A program made the translations under genes and the position numbers. Below are positions 37,141 through 46,292 of a stretch of 64,000 bases of DNA, piece by piece. The notes under the pieces were generated by a model. That model saw only the letters and a program-made list of their open reading frames with translations. It did no database searches and was not told where the DNA came from. Origin of the DNA: Novipirellula aureliae. GTDB taxonomy: Bacteria; Planctomycetota; Planctomycetia; Pirellulales; Pirellulaceae. Within the stretch, counting starts at the first letter, position 1; each line of letters opens with the position of its first letter. The stretch covers positions 62,001-126,000 of the forward strand of contig NZ_SJPY01000010.1 in NCBI RefSeq assembly GCF_007860185.1, read 5' to 3'.

Positions 37141-38436
37141 GTGAACCGTCTAATTCTTTGCGTCGCCAATAGTTTATTTTCGCTCATCCTGCTGACGCCA
37201 TCACTCCATGCCGAAAACTGGAGTCAATGGCGTGGGGAAGATCGAGCAAATCGATCGAGTGAAACCGGTTTGTTTGAAAATTGGGATGCCGACGGTCCGC
37301 CGTTGGAGTGGATGGCTGAGGGGCTCGGCAGTGGCTATGCAAATGTTTCTGTGGTTGGCGATCGGATTTACACGTCGGGTGATTTTGAGGATAGCCAAGC
37401 GATCATTGCCATCGATGTTGCCGACGGTAGCCTGGTTTGGAAGACACCGATCACCGACAAAAAGCCCAAGCATGGCTATGACGGCAGCCGAACGACTCCG
37501 ACGGTCGACGGAAATCGCCTCTACGCGGTCTCCAGTGATGGTCGAATCGCTTGCCTAAACGCAAGTGACGGAAATCTAGTATGGGCTCGCGATTTCAGTG
37601 ACTGGAATGGAAAAATGATGAGCAGCTGGGGGTTTAGCGAATCGCCGCTTGTTGATGGGGACAAAGTGATTTGCACTCCTGGCGGCGTCGACGGCATGGT
37701 TGTCGCGCTCGACAAGATGTCGGGGAAACAGATTTGGGCTTGCATCGTCCCTGAACCGACACCGGAAAACGATAGGGAGGCATTGAAGGAAGGGGCAGGT
37801 TACTCGTCGCCGATATTGTCGAATGGTGGGGGCGTGAAGCAGTATGTCCAATTGGTCGGAAGAGGGCTGATCGGCATCCGTGCCGAGGACGGAAAAATGC
37901 TTTGGCAATACAACCGTGTCGCCAATACGGTCGCAAACATTCCAACCGCAATCATTGATGGCGATTTCGTATTCACCAGTACGGGATACAACACCGGATC
38001 GGCACTTTTGAAGCTTTCAGCGGACGGAAATGGTGGCGTGAACGCCGAAGAAATCTATTGGCTCAAGGGACGTACGCTGCAAAACAAACATGGCGGCATT
38101 ACGTTAGTCGATGGATACCTTTACTGCGGCCACGGAAATGGAAACGGGTTGCCAATCTGTGTCGAGATGGCGACGGGTGAAATCAAGTGGGGGCCAGAAC
38201 GGACGGAGGGGAAGGGGGAAACCAGCCTTATCTATGCTGACGGACATATCATCTATCGCCGAGAAGATGGCACCATTATGCTGACGAAGGCAGACCCGAG
38301 CACTTTCAAAGTGCTCAGTTTTTTCAAGCCACCGTTCCAAGAGGGCAAAAGTTGGGCCCACCCGGTTATTGCCAACGGAAAGCTGTACTTGAGAGAACAA
38401 GATAAATTGATCTGTTACCGTCTCAAGGATGGTTAA
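37141..38436 (+). CDS. Exported PQQ-like beta-propeller protein
   Basis: A signal peptide (ILCVANSLFSLILLTPSLHA) is followed by NWSQWRGEDRANRSSETGLF, the usual opening of planctomycete PQQ-propeller proteins. Blades with the AIDVADGSLVWKTPI, CLNASDGNLVWARDF and ALDKMSGKQIWACI pattern follow. The 431 residues fit one eight-bladed propeller. The start is GTG. Such proteins in this group rarely have proven enzyme activity, so it may be a scaffold or a quinoprotein; the cofactor-binding residues cannot be judged here. Confidence 0.88.
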   Translation: MNRLILCVANSLFSLILLTPSLHAENWSQWRGEDRANRSSETGLFENWDADGPPLEWMAEGLGSGYANVSVVGDRIYTSGDFEDSQAIIAIDVADGSLVWKTPITDKKPKHGYDGSRTTPTVDGNRLYAVSSDGRIACLNASDGNLVWARDFSDWNGKMMSSWGFSESPLVDGDKVICTPGGVDGMVVALDKMSGKQIWACIVPEPTPENDREALKEGAGYSSPILSNGGGVKQYVQLVGRGLIGIRAEDGKMLWQYNRVANTVANIPTAIIDGDFVFTSTGYNTGSALLKLSADGNGGVNAEEIYWLKGRTLQNKHGGITLVDGYLYCGHGNGNGLPICVEMATGEIKWGPERTEGKGETSLIYADGHIIYRREDGTIMLTKADPSTFKVLSFFKPPFQEGKSWAHPVIANGKLYLREQDKLICYRLKDG

Positions 38437-38619
38437 ATACCTTTGTGCCGAGCGGGCGAATGTGCCGAGCGGGCGAAATCGATGGCGATCGGCGAGAAGT
38501 GCCTGATTTTTTTAAGAAAATCATTTAGTTTGGCTTTTTTCATTTGCCAAACTCGCGTAGTCTTAAAGCACCTATCTTGTTGCCGTCCGTCTCCCATTCT
38601 CTAAAACCGTCGACCGATT

Positions 38620-39165
38620 TTGACCAACCGAATCGCTCCTATCGCCCTGATCGCCTACATTTTGGGGGGGTGGTTATTACCAGCCGCTCATTATCATGGG
38701 CATCCTGCGAACGTTGCTGGGATTGGCGCTGTTCCAGTGCTGCATCAGCATGGCGGTCATTGTGGTCATTCGCCGCGTACGGCAACCGAGGCATCCGAGG
38801 CGCCCGAGACATGCGAGACACCCGAGGCATGCGAGACACATCGTGCAGACCGTTGCTCGTCCGGCTTGGCAGGTTGTGGTGGCGACTTAGGTTGTGGTGA
38901 ATCCACCGATTCCCTTACGCCTGCCCCGGTCGACACCGAGCAGCCCCCACCGACTCAATTGGAAGCGGCGACATACAATGATTGTTGCATAGGGCTTTGC
39001 GCTCTTTGCTCAGCAAGAACTCTCTCGAGTGAGCCTGCCGCATTTGGAGCCAATACGGCTCGATGCTCGTTATCGGGCGAACGCATCTCAATAGCAAGTC
39101 AGAACGTTCACGTTGGGCGATTGCTCGGCAGCATTTCTTCACGAGGACCACCGATCATTCTTTGA
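38620..39165 (+). CDS. His/Cys-rich exported protein of unknown function
   Basis: The frame starts at TTG 38620 with a signal-like segment (IAPIALIAYILGGWLLPAAH). It continues with clustered histidines (HYHGHPANVAG, HQHGGHCGHS), then many cysteines (CETPEACETHRADRCSSGL and YNDCCIGLCALCS). The composition suggests metal binding or disulfide bonding outside the cytoplasm. It ends 39 bp before a prepilin-type DUF1559 gene on the same strand. I do not recognise a family. Some of the CETPEACETHRAD region is repetitive in DNA, so the exact frame is less certain there. Confidence 0.6.
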   Translation: MTNRIAPIALIAYILGGWLLPAAHYHGHPANVAGIGAVPVLHQHGGHCGHSPRTATEASEAPETCETPEACETHRADRCSSGLAGCGGDLGCGESTDSLTPAPVDTEQPPPTQLEAATYNDCCIGLCALCSARTLSSEPAAFGANTARCSLSGERISIASQNVHVGRLLGSISSRGPPIIL

Positions 39166-39204
39166 GTTGAATTGTCGGAATGATTTAGTCTTATTGTCCT
39201 TTCT

Positions 39205-40437
39205 ATGAAGAGAATTATGATGCAAAAGAGTACGAATGTGCGCGTGCGCGCTACGAAATTGGGTTTTACCTTGGTCGAGTTGTTGGTCGTGATTGCGATC
39301 ATTGGTGTACTGGTCGGCCTCCTCTTACCGGCCGTGCAAGCCGCCCGAGAAGCGGCCCGACGAATGAGTTGTAGCAACAACCTGAAACAACTTGGTCTAT
39401 CGGTTCACAACTACCATTCCGCTTACAATCAATTGCCAATGCATGGCGGGGGAACTTGGGTAGATGGAACGCCGATCGGCAGCAACTTGACCAACCGCAT
39501 GGACCTTTCGATCTGGGTTGGCCTGACACCGTTTTTCGAACAACAGGCGTTGTGGGAACAGATCAGCAACCCGATGAACAATGCCACAGGAACTCCCAAC
39601 CCATGGCCTACGATGGGTCCTGAAACGGATGAAACCGGTTATGGTCCCTGGGTGACTGATTTGCCGACGTTGCGTTGCCCTAGTGATCCGGGGAGTGGTT
39701 TACCAGCGATGGGACGAACGAACTATGCAGCTTGTTTAGGCGATTCGATTCACTACATGGACCAAGGGCCGTTGGGGATCGTTCAGGATACAACCCTGAC
39801 GCTCGCCAATTTAGCCACGCATGCTCAGCAAGCACGAGCGGCATGTCGCGGTGCGTTTATCTCACATGATCGAACGCGTTTTCGTGACATACTCGATGGG
39901 CTTTCCAGTACAATCATCCTGGGCGAGATTGCGACCGACTTGGGGGATCGAGACATTCGCACGATGCCAGCGTTGAACAATGCGGCGGGTGGTGAGTCGG
40001 TCATGGAGGAGCCTGATTTGTGTCAGCATGAAGGTTTCGTCGATCCAACACGTCCTCAATTTTGGATCACCGGGACGCCGCCTAACTTGGCCGCCAGCGA
40101 TGAAGGCCGTGGTTTCCGCTGGGCAGCAAGTGGAACTGCGTTCAACGCCATCACCACAATACTCCCACCCAATCGAGAATTGTGTTTTGATGGTGCATCG
40201 CCTAGCAGCACCGGATCCGTAACGGTCAGCAGTCGCCACCAAGGGGGGGCTCATGTCGTGATGGGCGACGGTGCTGTCAAGTTTCTTACCGACTCGATCG
40301 AGGCCGGGGACGTCCATCATGGCAACGTCTGGTTGTCGGGCACTGGCGAGAGTGCTCCAGGATCGATAAGTCCCTACGGTTTGTGGGGAGCTCTTGGGAC
40401 GCGTGCGTCGAAGGAAGTCATCGACTCCGACTTCTAG
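39205..40437 (+). CDS. DUF1559 protein with prepilin-type leader, copy 1
   Basis: The N-terminus contains LGFTLVELLVVIAIIGVLVG, a type IV prepilin/pseudopilin leader cut by prepilin peptidase before the Phe. LLPAVQAAREAARRMSCSN and LKQLGLSVHNYHSAYNQLP then mark the DUF1559 family. The C-terminal part has the family's conserved SSRHQGGAHVVMGDGAVKFL. This family is hugely expanded in planctomycetes and is thought to build pseudopilus-like structures. ATG 39217 is an alternative start, with GAAGAGA upstream. The second copy in the window is at 60597. Confidence 0.94.
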   Translation: MKRIMMQKSTNVRVRATKLGFTLVELLVVIAIIGVLVGLLLPAVQAAREAARRMSCSNNLKQLGLSVHNYHSAYNQLPMHGGGTWVDGTPIGSNLTNRMDLSIWVGLTPFFEQQALWEQISNPMNNATGTPNPWPTMGPETDETGYGPWVTDLPTLRCPSDPGSGLPAMGRTNYAACLGDSIHYMDQGPLGIVQDTTLTLANLATHAQQARAACRGAFISHDRTRFRDILDGLSSTIILGEIATDLGDRDIRTMPALNNAAGGESVMEEPDLCQHEGFVDPTRPQFWITGTPPNLAASDEGRGFRWAASGTAFNAITTILPPNRELCFDGASPSSTGSVTVSSRHQGGAHVVMGDGAVKFLTDSIEAGDVHHGNVWLSGTGESAPGSISPYGLWGALGTRASKEVIDSDF

Positions 40438-40711
40438 CCTCCCCCATCGCGGGGAGTCTCAATGGCGATTGTTTTTTGTTTAACCACGTGGGTATCGTCC
40501 CGCTCGGTTGGAGGGGGCTCAGTGCGCAGCCAAATGGGCACGCGGTTTGGCCAGGAAAAAGCTTCGCGGTGTTGGCGAACGGGACAAAAACTTCTGTGTC
40601 TTGTGCGGAGTCGATTTCTTCGCAAGAATCATACTTTGAGTTTGCTGCCCCCAACAAACCTCCCTCCCCCCTCTCTCGCCAAAAAGTCAATCACCAGAAG
40701 TAGATTAACTC

Positions 40712-42082
40712 ATGAACGCTTCAAAGAAGGTCTTTCTCTCCGACGCTGAAATGCCCCGCCAATGGTACAACTTGGCCGCGGATGTTCCGATGCAGCCTCA
40801 TCTGGGGCCGGATTCTCAACCGATTACACCCGAGATGCTTGCTCCGGTCTTTCCGATGAATATCATCGACCAGGAAATGAGCACCGAACGCTGGATCGAT
40901 ATCCCTGACGAGATTATGGGAATGCTGGCCCGATGGCGGCCAACGCCGCTCGTCCGGGCAACGGCACTTGAAGCTGCAATCGATACACCAGCAAAGATCT
41001 ACTACAAGAACGAAAGTGTTTCGCCTGCCGGCAGTCATAAGCCGAATACCGCCGTCGCTCAAGCTTGGTACAACAAGCAATTCGGTATCAAGCGGATCAC
41101 CACGGAAACGGGAGCTGGGCAATGGGGGAGTGCTTTGTCGTTTGCCTGTTCCCTTTTGGGTTTGGAATGCAAAGTGTTCATGGTCCGAGTCAGTTTCGAC
41201 CAGAAACCATTTCGCAAGATGATGATGCAAACATGGGGAGGAACCTGTGTTCCAAGTCCGAGTCCCGAGACAAACGCGGGGCGTCAAATCTTACAAGAGT
41301 TCCCCGACACACCTGGATCTCTCGGCATCGCCATCTCCGAAGCGATCGAACAAGCGGTCACGGACCCGAAAGGCGAAACCCGATACGCTCTCGGCAGCGT
41401 GCTAAACCACGTCATGTTGCACCAATCCATAATCGGTTTGGAAACCAAGGAACAACTAAAGAAGTTTGGCGAGCGGCAACCGGATGTGGTTATCGGTTGT
41501 GCCGGCGGTGGCAGCAATTTTGCTGGGTTGGCTTTCCCTTTTATTCACGATGTCATCAACGGCGACAAAATCAAAGTCGTTGCGGCCGAGCCAACGTCAT
41601 GCCCGACCCTTACCAAAGCTCCGTTCACATACGATCATGGTGACGTGGCGAAAATGACACCGCTAATGCCGATGCACAGCCTCGGCCATACGTTCATTCC
41701 CGCGCCAATTCACTCGGGGGGTTTGCGTTATCACGGCATGGCGCCCCTTGTGAGTGCCGCCGTGCAGGCTGGTTTTATCGATGCGGTCGCTTTGCACCAA
41801 AAAGAATGCTTCGAATCAGGCATCTTGTTTGCTAGAACCGAAGGGATCATTCCAGCACCTGAAACCAACCATGCAATCGCTGCGACGATTCGCGAAGCAA
41901 AGCTGGCGAAGGAAGAGGGCAAAGAAAAGGTGATCGTCTTCAATTTAAGTGGGCACGGGATGATGGACCTACTCGGCTACGAAAAGTATCTCTCGGGAAA
42001 CCTAGAAGACTACGAACTACCCATGGAAGTGATCGAGCGATACCAAAACGTCATCAAAAATCATCCACAACCAACCCAGTAG
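40712..42082 (+). CDS. trpB: Tryptophan synthase beta chain, TrpB2 type
   Basis: The 456-residue protein belongs to the longer TrpB2 branch: it has the extended N-terminus ([20 protein letters not shown]), [12 protein letters not shown], the PLP lysine in [10 protein letters not shown] (Lys110), [13 protein letters not shown] and the phosphate-binding [11 protein letters not shown]. TrpB2 enzymes make tryptophan from indole and serine, or salvage indole, often without a TrpA partner; no trpA lies nearby. The stop codon TAG (42080-42082) is the TAG inside the first unit of a tandem repeat array, so the last codons may come from repeat sequence. Confidence 0.93.
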   Translation: MNASKKVFLSDAEMPRQWYNLAADVPMQPHLGPDSQPITPEMLAPVFPMNIIDQEMSTERWIDIPDEIMGMLARWRPTPLVRATALEAAIDTPAKIYYKNESVSPAGSHKPNTAVAQAWYNKQFGIKRITTETGAGQWGSALSFACSLLGLECKVFMVRVSFDQKPFRKMMMQTWGGTCVPSPSPETNAGRQILQEFPDTPGSLGIAISEAIEQAVTDPKGETRYALGSVLNHVMLHQSIIGLETKEQLKKFGERQPDVVIGCAGGGSNFAGLAFPFIHDVINGDKIKVVAAEPTSCPTLTKAPFTYDHGDVAKMTPLMPMHSLGHTFIPAPIHSGGLRYHGMAPLVSAAVQAGFIDAVALHQKECFESGILFARTEGIIPAPETNHAIAATIREAKLAKEEGKEKVIVFNLSGHGMMDLLGYEKYLSGNLEDYELPMEVIERYQNVIKNHPQPTQ

Positions 42083-42256
42083 CAGCGTCTCTCCGAGACG
42101 CTAACCCCAGTAGCAGCGTCTCTCCGAGGCGCTAACCCAGTAGCAGCGTCTCTCCGAGACGCTAAACCCAGTAGCAGCGTCTCTCCGAGACGCTAACCCA
42201 GTAGCAGCGTCTCTCCGAGGCGCTGACCCTAGTAGCAGCGTCTCTCCGAGACGCTG
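42076..42256. repeat. Tandem array of 6 units of about 30 bp (AGCGTCTC hairpin family)
   Basis: Six units read CCAGTAGCAGCGTCTCTCC, then GAGACGCTAAC, each holding the hairpin AGCGTCTC-TCC-GAGACGCT (8-bp stem, 3-nt loop). The array begins flush with the trpB stop codon, and its unit contains that TAG. It may serve as a multiple terminator. A related palindrome (GAGTCTC-GGA-GAGACTC) is at 43160-43176. Minus-strand frames across it read as ERRCYW repeats and are not genes. Confidence 0.9.
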
Positions 42257-42529
42257 AGTGTCCAAAAACCACAACCGCCAATACGAAGAACTCCAAAGGT
42301 ATCCCCATCGTGCTTCGTCCAGATTTAGCTTTAGGGTGCGGTGTAACGTGGCTGGGGCTTCCAGCCGCAGTTCTGCGGAATGTGTCAATGACTGTGAGAC
42401 AGCTTAAAATCACGATTAGGGTAAAAGTATAGGCTGGTCAGAGGCCAGCCCCCGAACCCTCGAGATTTTATTTGGCATGTCTCGGGTGTTCAAAGTGTTG
42501 TGTTCGTTTCTCTTTCGGCCGTGCGGTTT

Positions 42530-42612
42530 GTAGCCGCCACTTGTTTCCTCCGCCGAGACAAGCTCGACGGAAGGATGTTACACGTTTCAGAATTCCTTCA
42601 GTCCACGCCATT
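42530..42612 (+). repeat. Dispersed 83-bp repeat, copy 2
   Basis: This copy matches the minus strand of 9789-9871 over its full length with only a few substitutions. It lies inside a gene-free stretch of about 940 bp between trpB and prs. Confidence 0.75.
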
Positions 42613-43201
42613 CCGGCATGTCCGGGCGGGAAGCACGTCTCGCTTGGCCTCGATAAAACGGCTTATTTTGCCGAGGTTTGTATTGGAACTTCAGATTGCC
42701 GATGCACCTAAAACATTCTTTTTGCCCTGCGATGCCTGAAAAATCTATCATTCTGTACTTGGGATTGATGAATCACCCCACAGATTCTTCGGTGGAGCTT
42801 TTTTTTCACGCTCTCGTTGGGTGCGTTGATTCAAGCTGATATTGGAATATTTTTGGGCTTCGGTATGCCGTCCACGAAACGCTCGGGGTTGTTTTTCGAT
42901 GCGTCATGAAGCGTTAATTTTCTTGCAGCAATGATTTCGTCGGCTTAGCCGTCTTGCAAGGGTGTCGCTATTTCATTGTTTTGAAATGGCTAGCCGAGAA
43001 CGGATTATCGTTGGAAACATGCGGTCGACTGTGTGACGTTGTACCCGCCAACAAGCCGAGTAGCTGGGCTACCGAATGGGATGCCTTGCCGGGCATCCCA
43101 ACCGATCCACCCAAACGATTCATGTTGACAAAGCACGAGATACAAAGCACGAGATTACGAGTCTCGGAGAGACTCGCCTACGATTAGTACGATTAGTACG
43201 A
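42613..43201. other. Gene-free stretch upstream of the prs 3' end
   Basis: No gene is supported. Near the right end are the hairpin GAGTCTC-GGA-GAGACTC (43160-43176) and a short tandem ACGATTAGT run (about 43181-43204) that touches the prs stop codon. Confidence 0.5.
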
Positions 43202-44152
43202 TTAGCGTTCTCGAAACAGTTCGCTAATCGATTGGTCGTGGTGAATTCGCTTAATCGCCTCAGCCAACAGCGGAGCGACGCTGAGTTGCACCATATTGGG
43301 CAATTGTTTTTCAGGTGGGACCGGGATTGAATCGGTGAAAACAATGGAGTCGATCGGAGCTTCGCGAATTCGTTCAATCGCCGGGCCGCACAAAATTCCA
43401 TGTGTGCAAGCGATGTGGATTTCTCGTGCTCCCGCTTGGTGGACCAAGCGAGCTGCACCGCAAATCGATCCAGCGGTACTGATCATATCGTCAAACATGA
43501 GAGCCACTTTTCCATCGACGGGACCGCCGATGATCGTGCTTTGCCGCACTTCGGTAGCGCTGGTTCGGCGTTTGTCGACAATTGCCAAAGAACCACCAAG
43601 TCGTTTTCCATGGCCAACGGCTCGTTTGATACTTCCCTCATCCGGACTGACGACGACGATTTCGTCATCCGCATACCCTTTCGCTAGAAAATGGTCGTTG
43701 AGGACGGGAGCGGCATAGAGGTGGTCGACCGGAACGTCAAAGAAGCCTTGGATTTGGGCAGCATGCAGATCCATTGTCAGAACGCGATCGGCGCCAGCTC
43801 GGGTGATAATATTTGCCGCCAATTTAGCGGTAATCGGCACACGCCCTTCATCCTTGCGATCTTGCCTAGCGTAGCCAAAGTAGGGAATGACCGCCGTGAT
43901 TCGTTCTGCACTGGCACGCTTGCAGCAGTCAATCATGATTAACAACTCTAATAGGTTGTCGTTCACAGGCGGACAGGTTGGTTGGACCAAAAAGACATCG
44001 CGTCCGCGAACGTCCTCATCCAACTTGCAGAAATTTTCGCCATCGGGAAACTTGCCGAGCGTAATTTTTGCTCGTTCCAAATGCAGATGCTGACACATTT
44101 TATCGGTCAGATCTTGATTGGCTCGCCCGCTAAAGATTTTTAGTTCACGCAT
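43202..44152 (-). CDS. prs: Ribose-phosphate pyrophosphokinase (PRPP synthetase)
   Basis: The 316-residue enzyme makes PRPP for nucleotide, histidine and tryptophan synthesis. It has FSGRANQDLTDKMCQHLHLE, the ATP-binding PYFGYARQDRKDEGRVPITA, the catalytic loop region VVSPDEGSIKRA, and the PRPP motif MFDDMISTAGSI. Length is typical for class I enzymes. The catalytic segment VVSPDEGSIKRA departs slightly from the common VSPDxGG pattern. It follows the glmU-like gene by 6 nt, an order known from Bacillus (glmU-prs), so they form an operon. Confidence 0.96.
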   Translation of the reverse strand: MRELKIFSGRANQDLTDKMCQHLHLERAKITLGKFPDGENFCKLDEDVRGRDVFLVQPTCPPVNDNLLELLIMIDCCKRASAERITAVIPYFGYARQDRKDEGRVPITAKLAANIITRAGADRVLTMDLHAAQIQGFFDVPVDHLYAAPVLNDHFLAKGYADDEIVVVSPDEGSIKRAVGHGKRLGGSLAIVDKRRTSATEVRQSTIIGGPVDGKVALMFDDMISTAGSICGAARLVHQAGAREIHIACTHGILCGPAIERIREAPIDSIVFTDSIPVPPEKQLPNMVQLSVAPLLAEAIKRIHHDQSISELFRER

Positions 44153-44158
44153 ATCGGT

Positions 44159-44932
44159 TTAGGTGTACCCCATCGATCGCATCTTTTGGTCGACTAATTG
44201 TAGTTCTTCGGGATTGTTGATCGAAAGCGATTCACAGGGTTGCAAAGCAACAATCGCCTCCACCGCTCGTCCCGCTTCCCGCAGCCAGCGTGGGCAATCG
44301 GTCAGATAGTATTCTTTTTGACTGTTCTGGTTACGCAAGTTGGACAACGCATCGAGTAGGTCGGGCGTATTGAACAGATAGGTGCTCATGTTCACTTCGC
44401 GGATCTTGCGTTGGTCCTCTGTGGCGTCCTTCTCTTCGACGATCTCCAGAAACTGGCCCGATTCGTCTCGAACGATTCGCCCCAACCCGGTCGGGTCCTC
44501 TTTTTCAAGTGTTGCCAGTAACAGAGCGGGCTTGGTGTCGTTGAAGCGATCGACCACCTTTTTAACGCTGGTGGGTTGAATCAGTGGCGAATCTCCGGCA
44601 ACCACCATCGTCGGGCCTGTTTGCAGCTGCAGGGCATCTCGGCACATTTGGACGGCGTGTCCGGTGCCGAGTTGTTCATTTTGCATGACAAATTCGATCT
44701 GGCCCTCGCGATTGGCTAACTCCTGCTTGACCGCTTCCGCCTCGTAGCCAACAACGACGATTTGGCGTTTGATTCCCGCTTTTTCAAGTGAATCGAGAAC
44801 AAAGTGGATCATCGCTCGGCCGACGACGGGGCATAAAACCTTCGGCAAATCGCTCTTCATCCGCGTGCCTTTACCGGCCGCCAGAATAACGGCACACGGT
44901 TCGTCGTAGGATTGCATTGATTTGTCAGACAT
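44159..44932 (-). CDS. Short GlmU-like nucleotidyltransferase lacking the acetyltransferase domain
   Basis: The protein of about 257 residues has the pyrophosphorylase signature VILAAGKGTRMKSDLPKVL, then NEQLGTGHAVQMC and VVAGDSPLIQP, with EEKDATEDQRKIREVNMSTY and YYLTDCPRWLRE toward the end, as in the UDP-GlcNAc pyrophosphorylase half of GlmU. The left-handed beta-helix acetyltransferase half is absent. The gene stops cleanly just before prs, so this is not a visible frameshift. Acetylation of glucosamine-1-phosphate must be done by another protein, or the substrate differs. ATG 44932 is preferred to GTG 44938. Confidence 0.9.
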   Translation of the reverse strand: MSDKSMQSYDEPCAVILAAGKGTRMKSDLPKVLCPVVGRAMIHFVLDSLEKAGIKRQIVVVGYEAEAVKQELANREGQIEFVMQNEQLGTGHAVQMCRDALQLQTGPTMVVAGDSPLIQPTSVKKVVDRFNDTKPALLLATLEKEDPTGLGRIVRDESGQFLEIVEEKDATEDQRKIREVNMSTYLFNTPDLLDALSNLRNQNSQKEYYLTDCPRWLREAGRAVEAIVALQPCESLSINNPEELQLVDQKMRSMGYT

Positions 44933-45163
44933 AAGCACAGAAGGGAGATCGAATGAGAATGCAGAACCGAAAACACCGATTGGTTTCCGACGTTAAGCCC
45001 TATCGTCGCAATTGGACGGCCAGCCGACAAGCCCGCACCCGCGGCAACAGCCCACGAAAACATCGGACTTCTATTGGGAGGGGTCGTTTTGGTAGGATTA
45101 GGTGAATGACACCCTCGATTAGCCGCGTTCCTAACCGCGTCCGTTGGTTAAACGAAAAATGCC

Positions 45164-45282
45164 TTGTGCTTCGTCACCGCTTGATTTTAGGCTTGGCAGA
45201 ATCGTGGCTGGGCATCTTGCCCGAGTAAACTGCGGCTGGAAGCCACCGCCACGAAAGATTCTTCGGCGTGACAAAGCACTCG
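45164..45282. mobile_element. MITE-like element, second copy
   Basis: The left end TGTGCTTCGTCAC and right end GTGACAAAGCACT pair over 11 of 13 positions. Inside are TTGATTTTAGGCTTGGCA, a CATCTTGCCC segment and CTGCGGCTGGAAGCCACCG. It matches the element at 20537-20670 along its length and lies in the divergent gap between the glmU-like and acyltransferase genes, so it may contribute promoter or leader sequence. Confidence 0.72.
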
Positions 45283-45316
45283 CCTCTGCGGCCTAGTGAA
45301 AACTGGATTTTGGAAC

Positions 45317-46279
45317 ATGGATGCAATAAAAAACACCAGCAAACGCTATTTTGCTCTAGGTATCGATTTTTTTGCCTACGTGATCGTACGTCTGCTCGTT
45401 TCCGTCATCCAAACGTTGCCGCTCGACATGGGCAAATCGATGGCAGATGGTATCGCTTGGGCTGCTGCGGGACCACTGAAAATCCGCCGTTCGGCAACGG
45501 ACAAGAATCTGGGGCGGGTTTTTCCAAACGCGACGGAAACGTCACGAGAAAATTTGTCGCTCGAAATGTGGCGGCATCTGCTTTTGATGGTCTGTGAAAT
45601 CGCTTGGGCCCAGCGGCGGTTGCATCTCACCAATTGGAGCGACTACATGTCGTTCCGTGACAATCGACAAATCCTCGGCTATCTACTAAGCGATCGCCCC
45701 ACGGTTCATGTTACCGGCCACTTCGGAAACTTTGAACTTGGTGGATACGTGCTTGGACTAATGGGCTTCAGCACAACGACCATCGCTCGAAAACTAGACA
45801 ATGTCTTTTTGCATCGTTGGGTGGAGAGGTTTCGAGAAGCAAAAGGACAAAAGATGGTCGATAAGGAGGGCTGTGCACCCCTGATCGATCGCCATCTTCA
45901 AAACGGAGGAGCGCTCTCACTGTTGGCCGACCAACACGCTGGACCCAAAGGATGTTGGGTCCATTTTCTTGGCGTCCCCGCATCGAGCCATAAAGCACTC
46001 GCGCTGTTTACCCTCACCTCAGGTGCTCCGATGATGGTCAGCTATACGATTCGCGTCGCTGGAAAACCGATGAAGTTCGAAGCGGGCTGTGTTGCGGTCG
46101 CCGATCCACTCGATGATGAGCTTGGCGTCTGTGCATCGGTGACGACACTGACCCAGTGGTACAATGACAACCTAGCGATCGCAATCGATAAAGCAATCGA
46201 ACAATATTGGTGGCTGCATCGTCGTTGGCGCGAACCCCCACCGCGAGTCCTCAAGCAACTCGCACGACGTGCCGCCTGA
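45317..46279 (+). CDS. Lysophospholipid acyltransferase of the LpxL/HtrB family
   Basis: The 320-residue protein has one N-terminal membrane segment (FFAYVIVRLLVSVIQTLPL), the catalytic H-x4-E motif in HVTGHFGNFELGG (His135, Glu140), the ALSLLADQHAGPKGCWVHFL region, and C-terminal QYWWLHRRWREPP. This is the late lipid A acyltransferase family; in planctomycetes it supports an outer membrane with lipid A-like lipids. The frame is open to GTG 45296, but ATG 45317 (MDAIKNTSK) is preferred. It ends 13 nt before the next gene, suggesting an operon. Confidence 0.9.
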   Translation: MDAIKNTSKRYFALGIDFFAYVIVRLLVSVIQTLPLDMGKSMADGIAWAAAGPLKIRRSATDKNLGRVFPNATETSRENLSLEMWRHLLLMVCEIAWAQRRLHLTNWSDYMSFRDNRQILGYLLSDRPTVHVTGHFGNFELGGYVLGLMGFSTTTIARKLDNVFLHRWVERFREAKGQKMVDKEGCAPLIDRHLQNGGALSLLADQHAGPKGCWVHFLGVPASSHKALALFTLTSGAPMMVSYTIRVAGKPMKFEAGCVAVADPLDDELGVCASVTTLTQWYNDNLAIAIDKAIEQYWWLHRRWREPPPRVLKQLARRAA

Positions 46280-46292
46280 ATATCGAGATACG

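Noticed and set aside
42101-42413. Minus-strand frames with ERRCYW repeats after trpB
   Set aside because: Produced by the 30-bp hairpin array, with no independent coding evidence.
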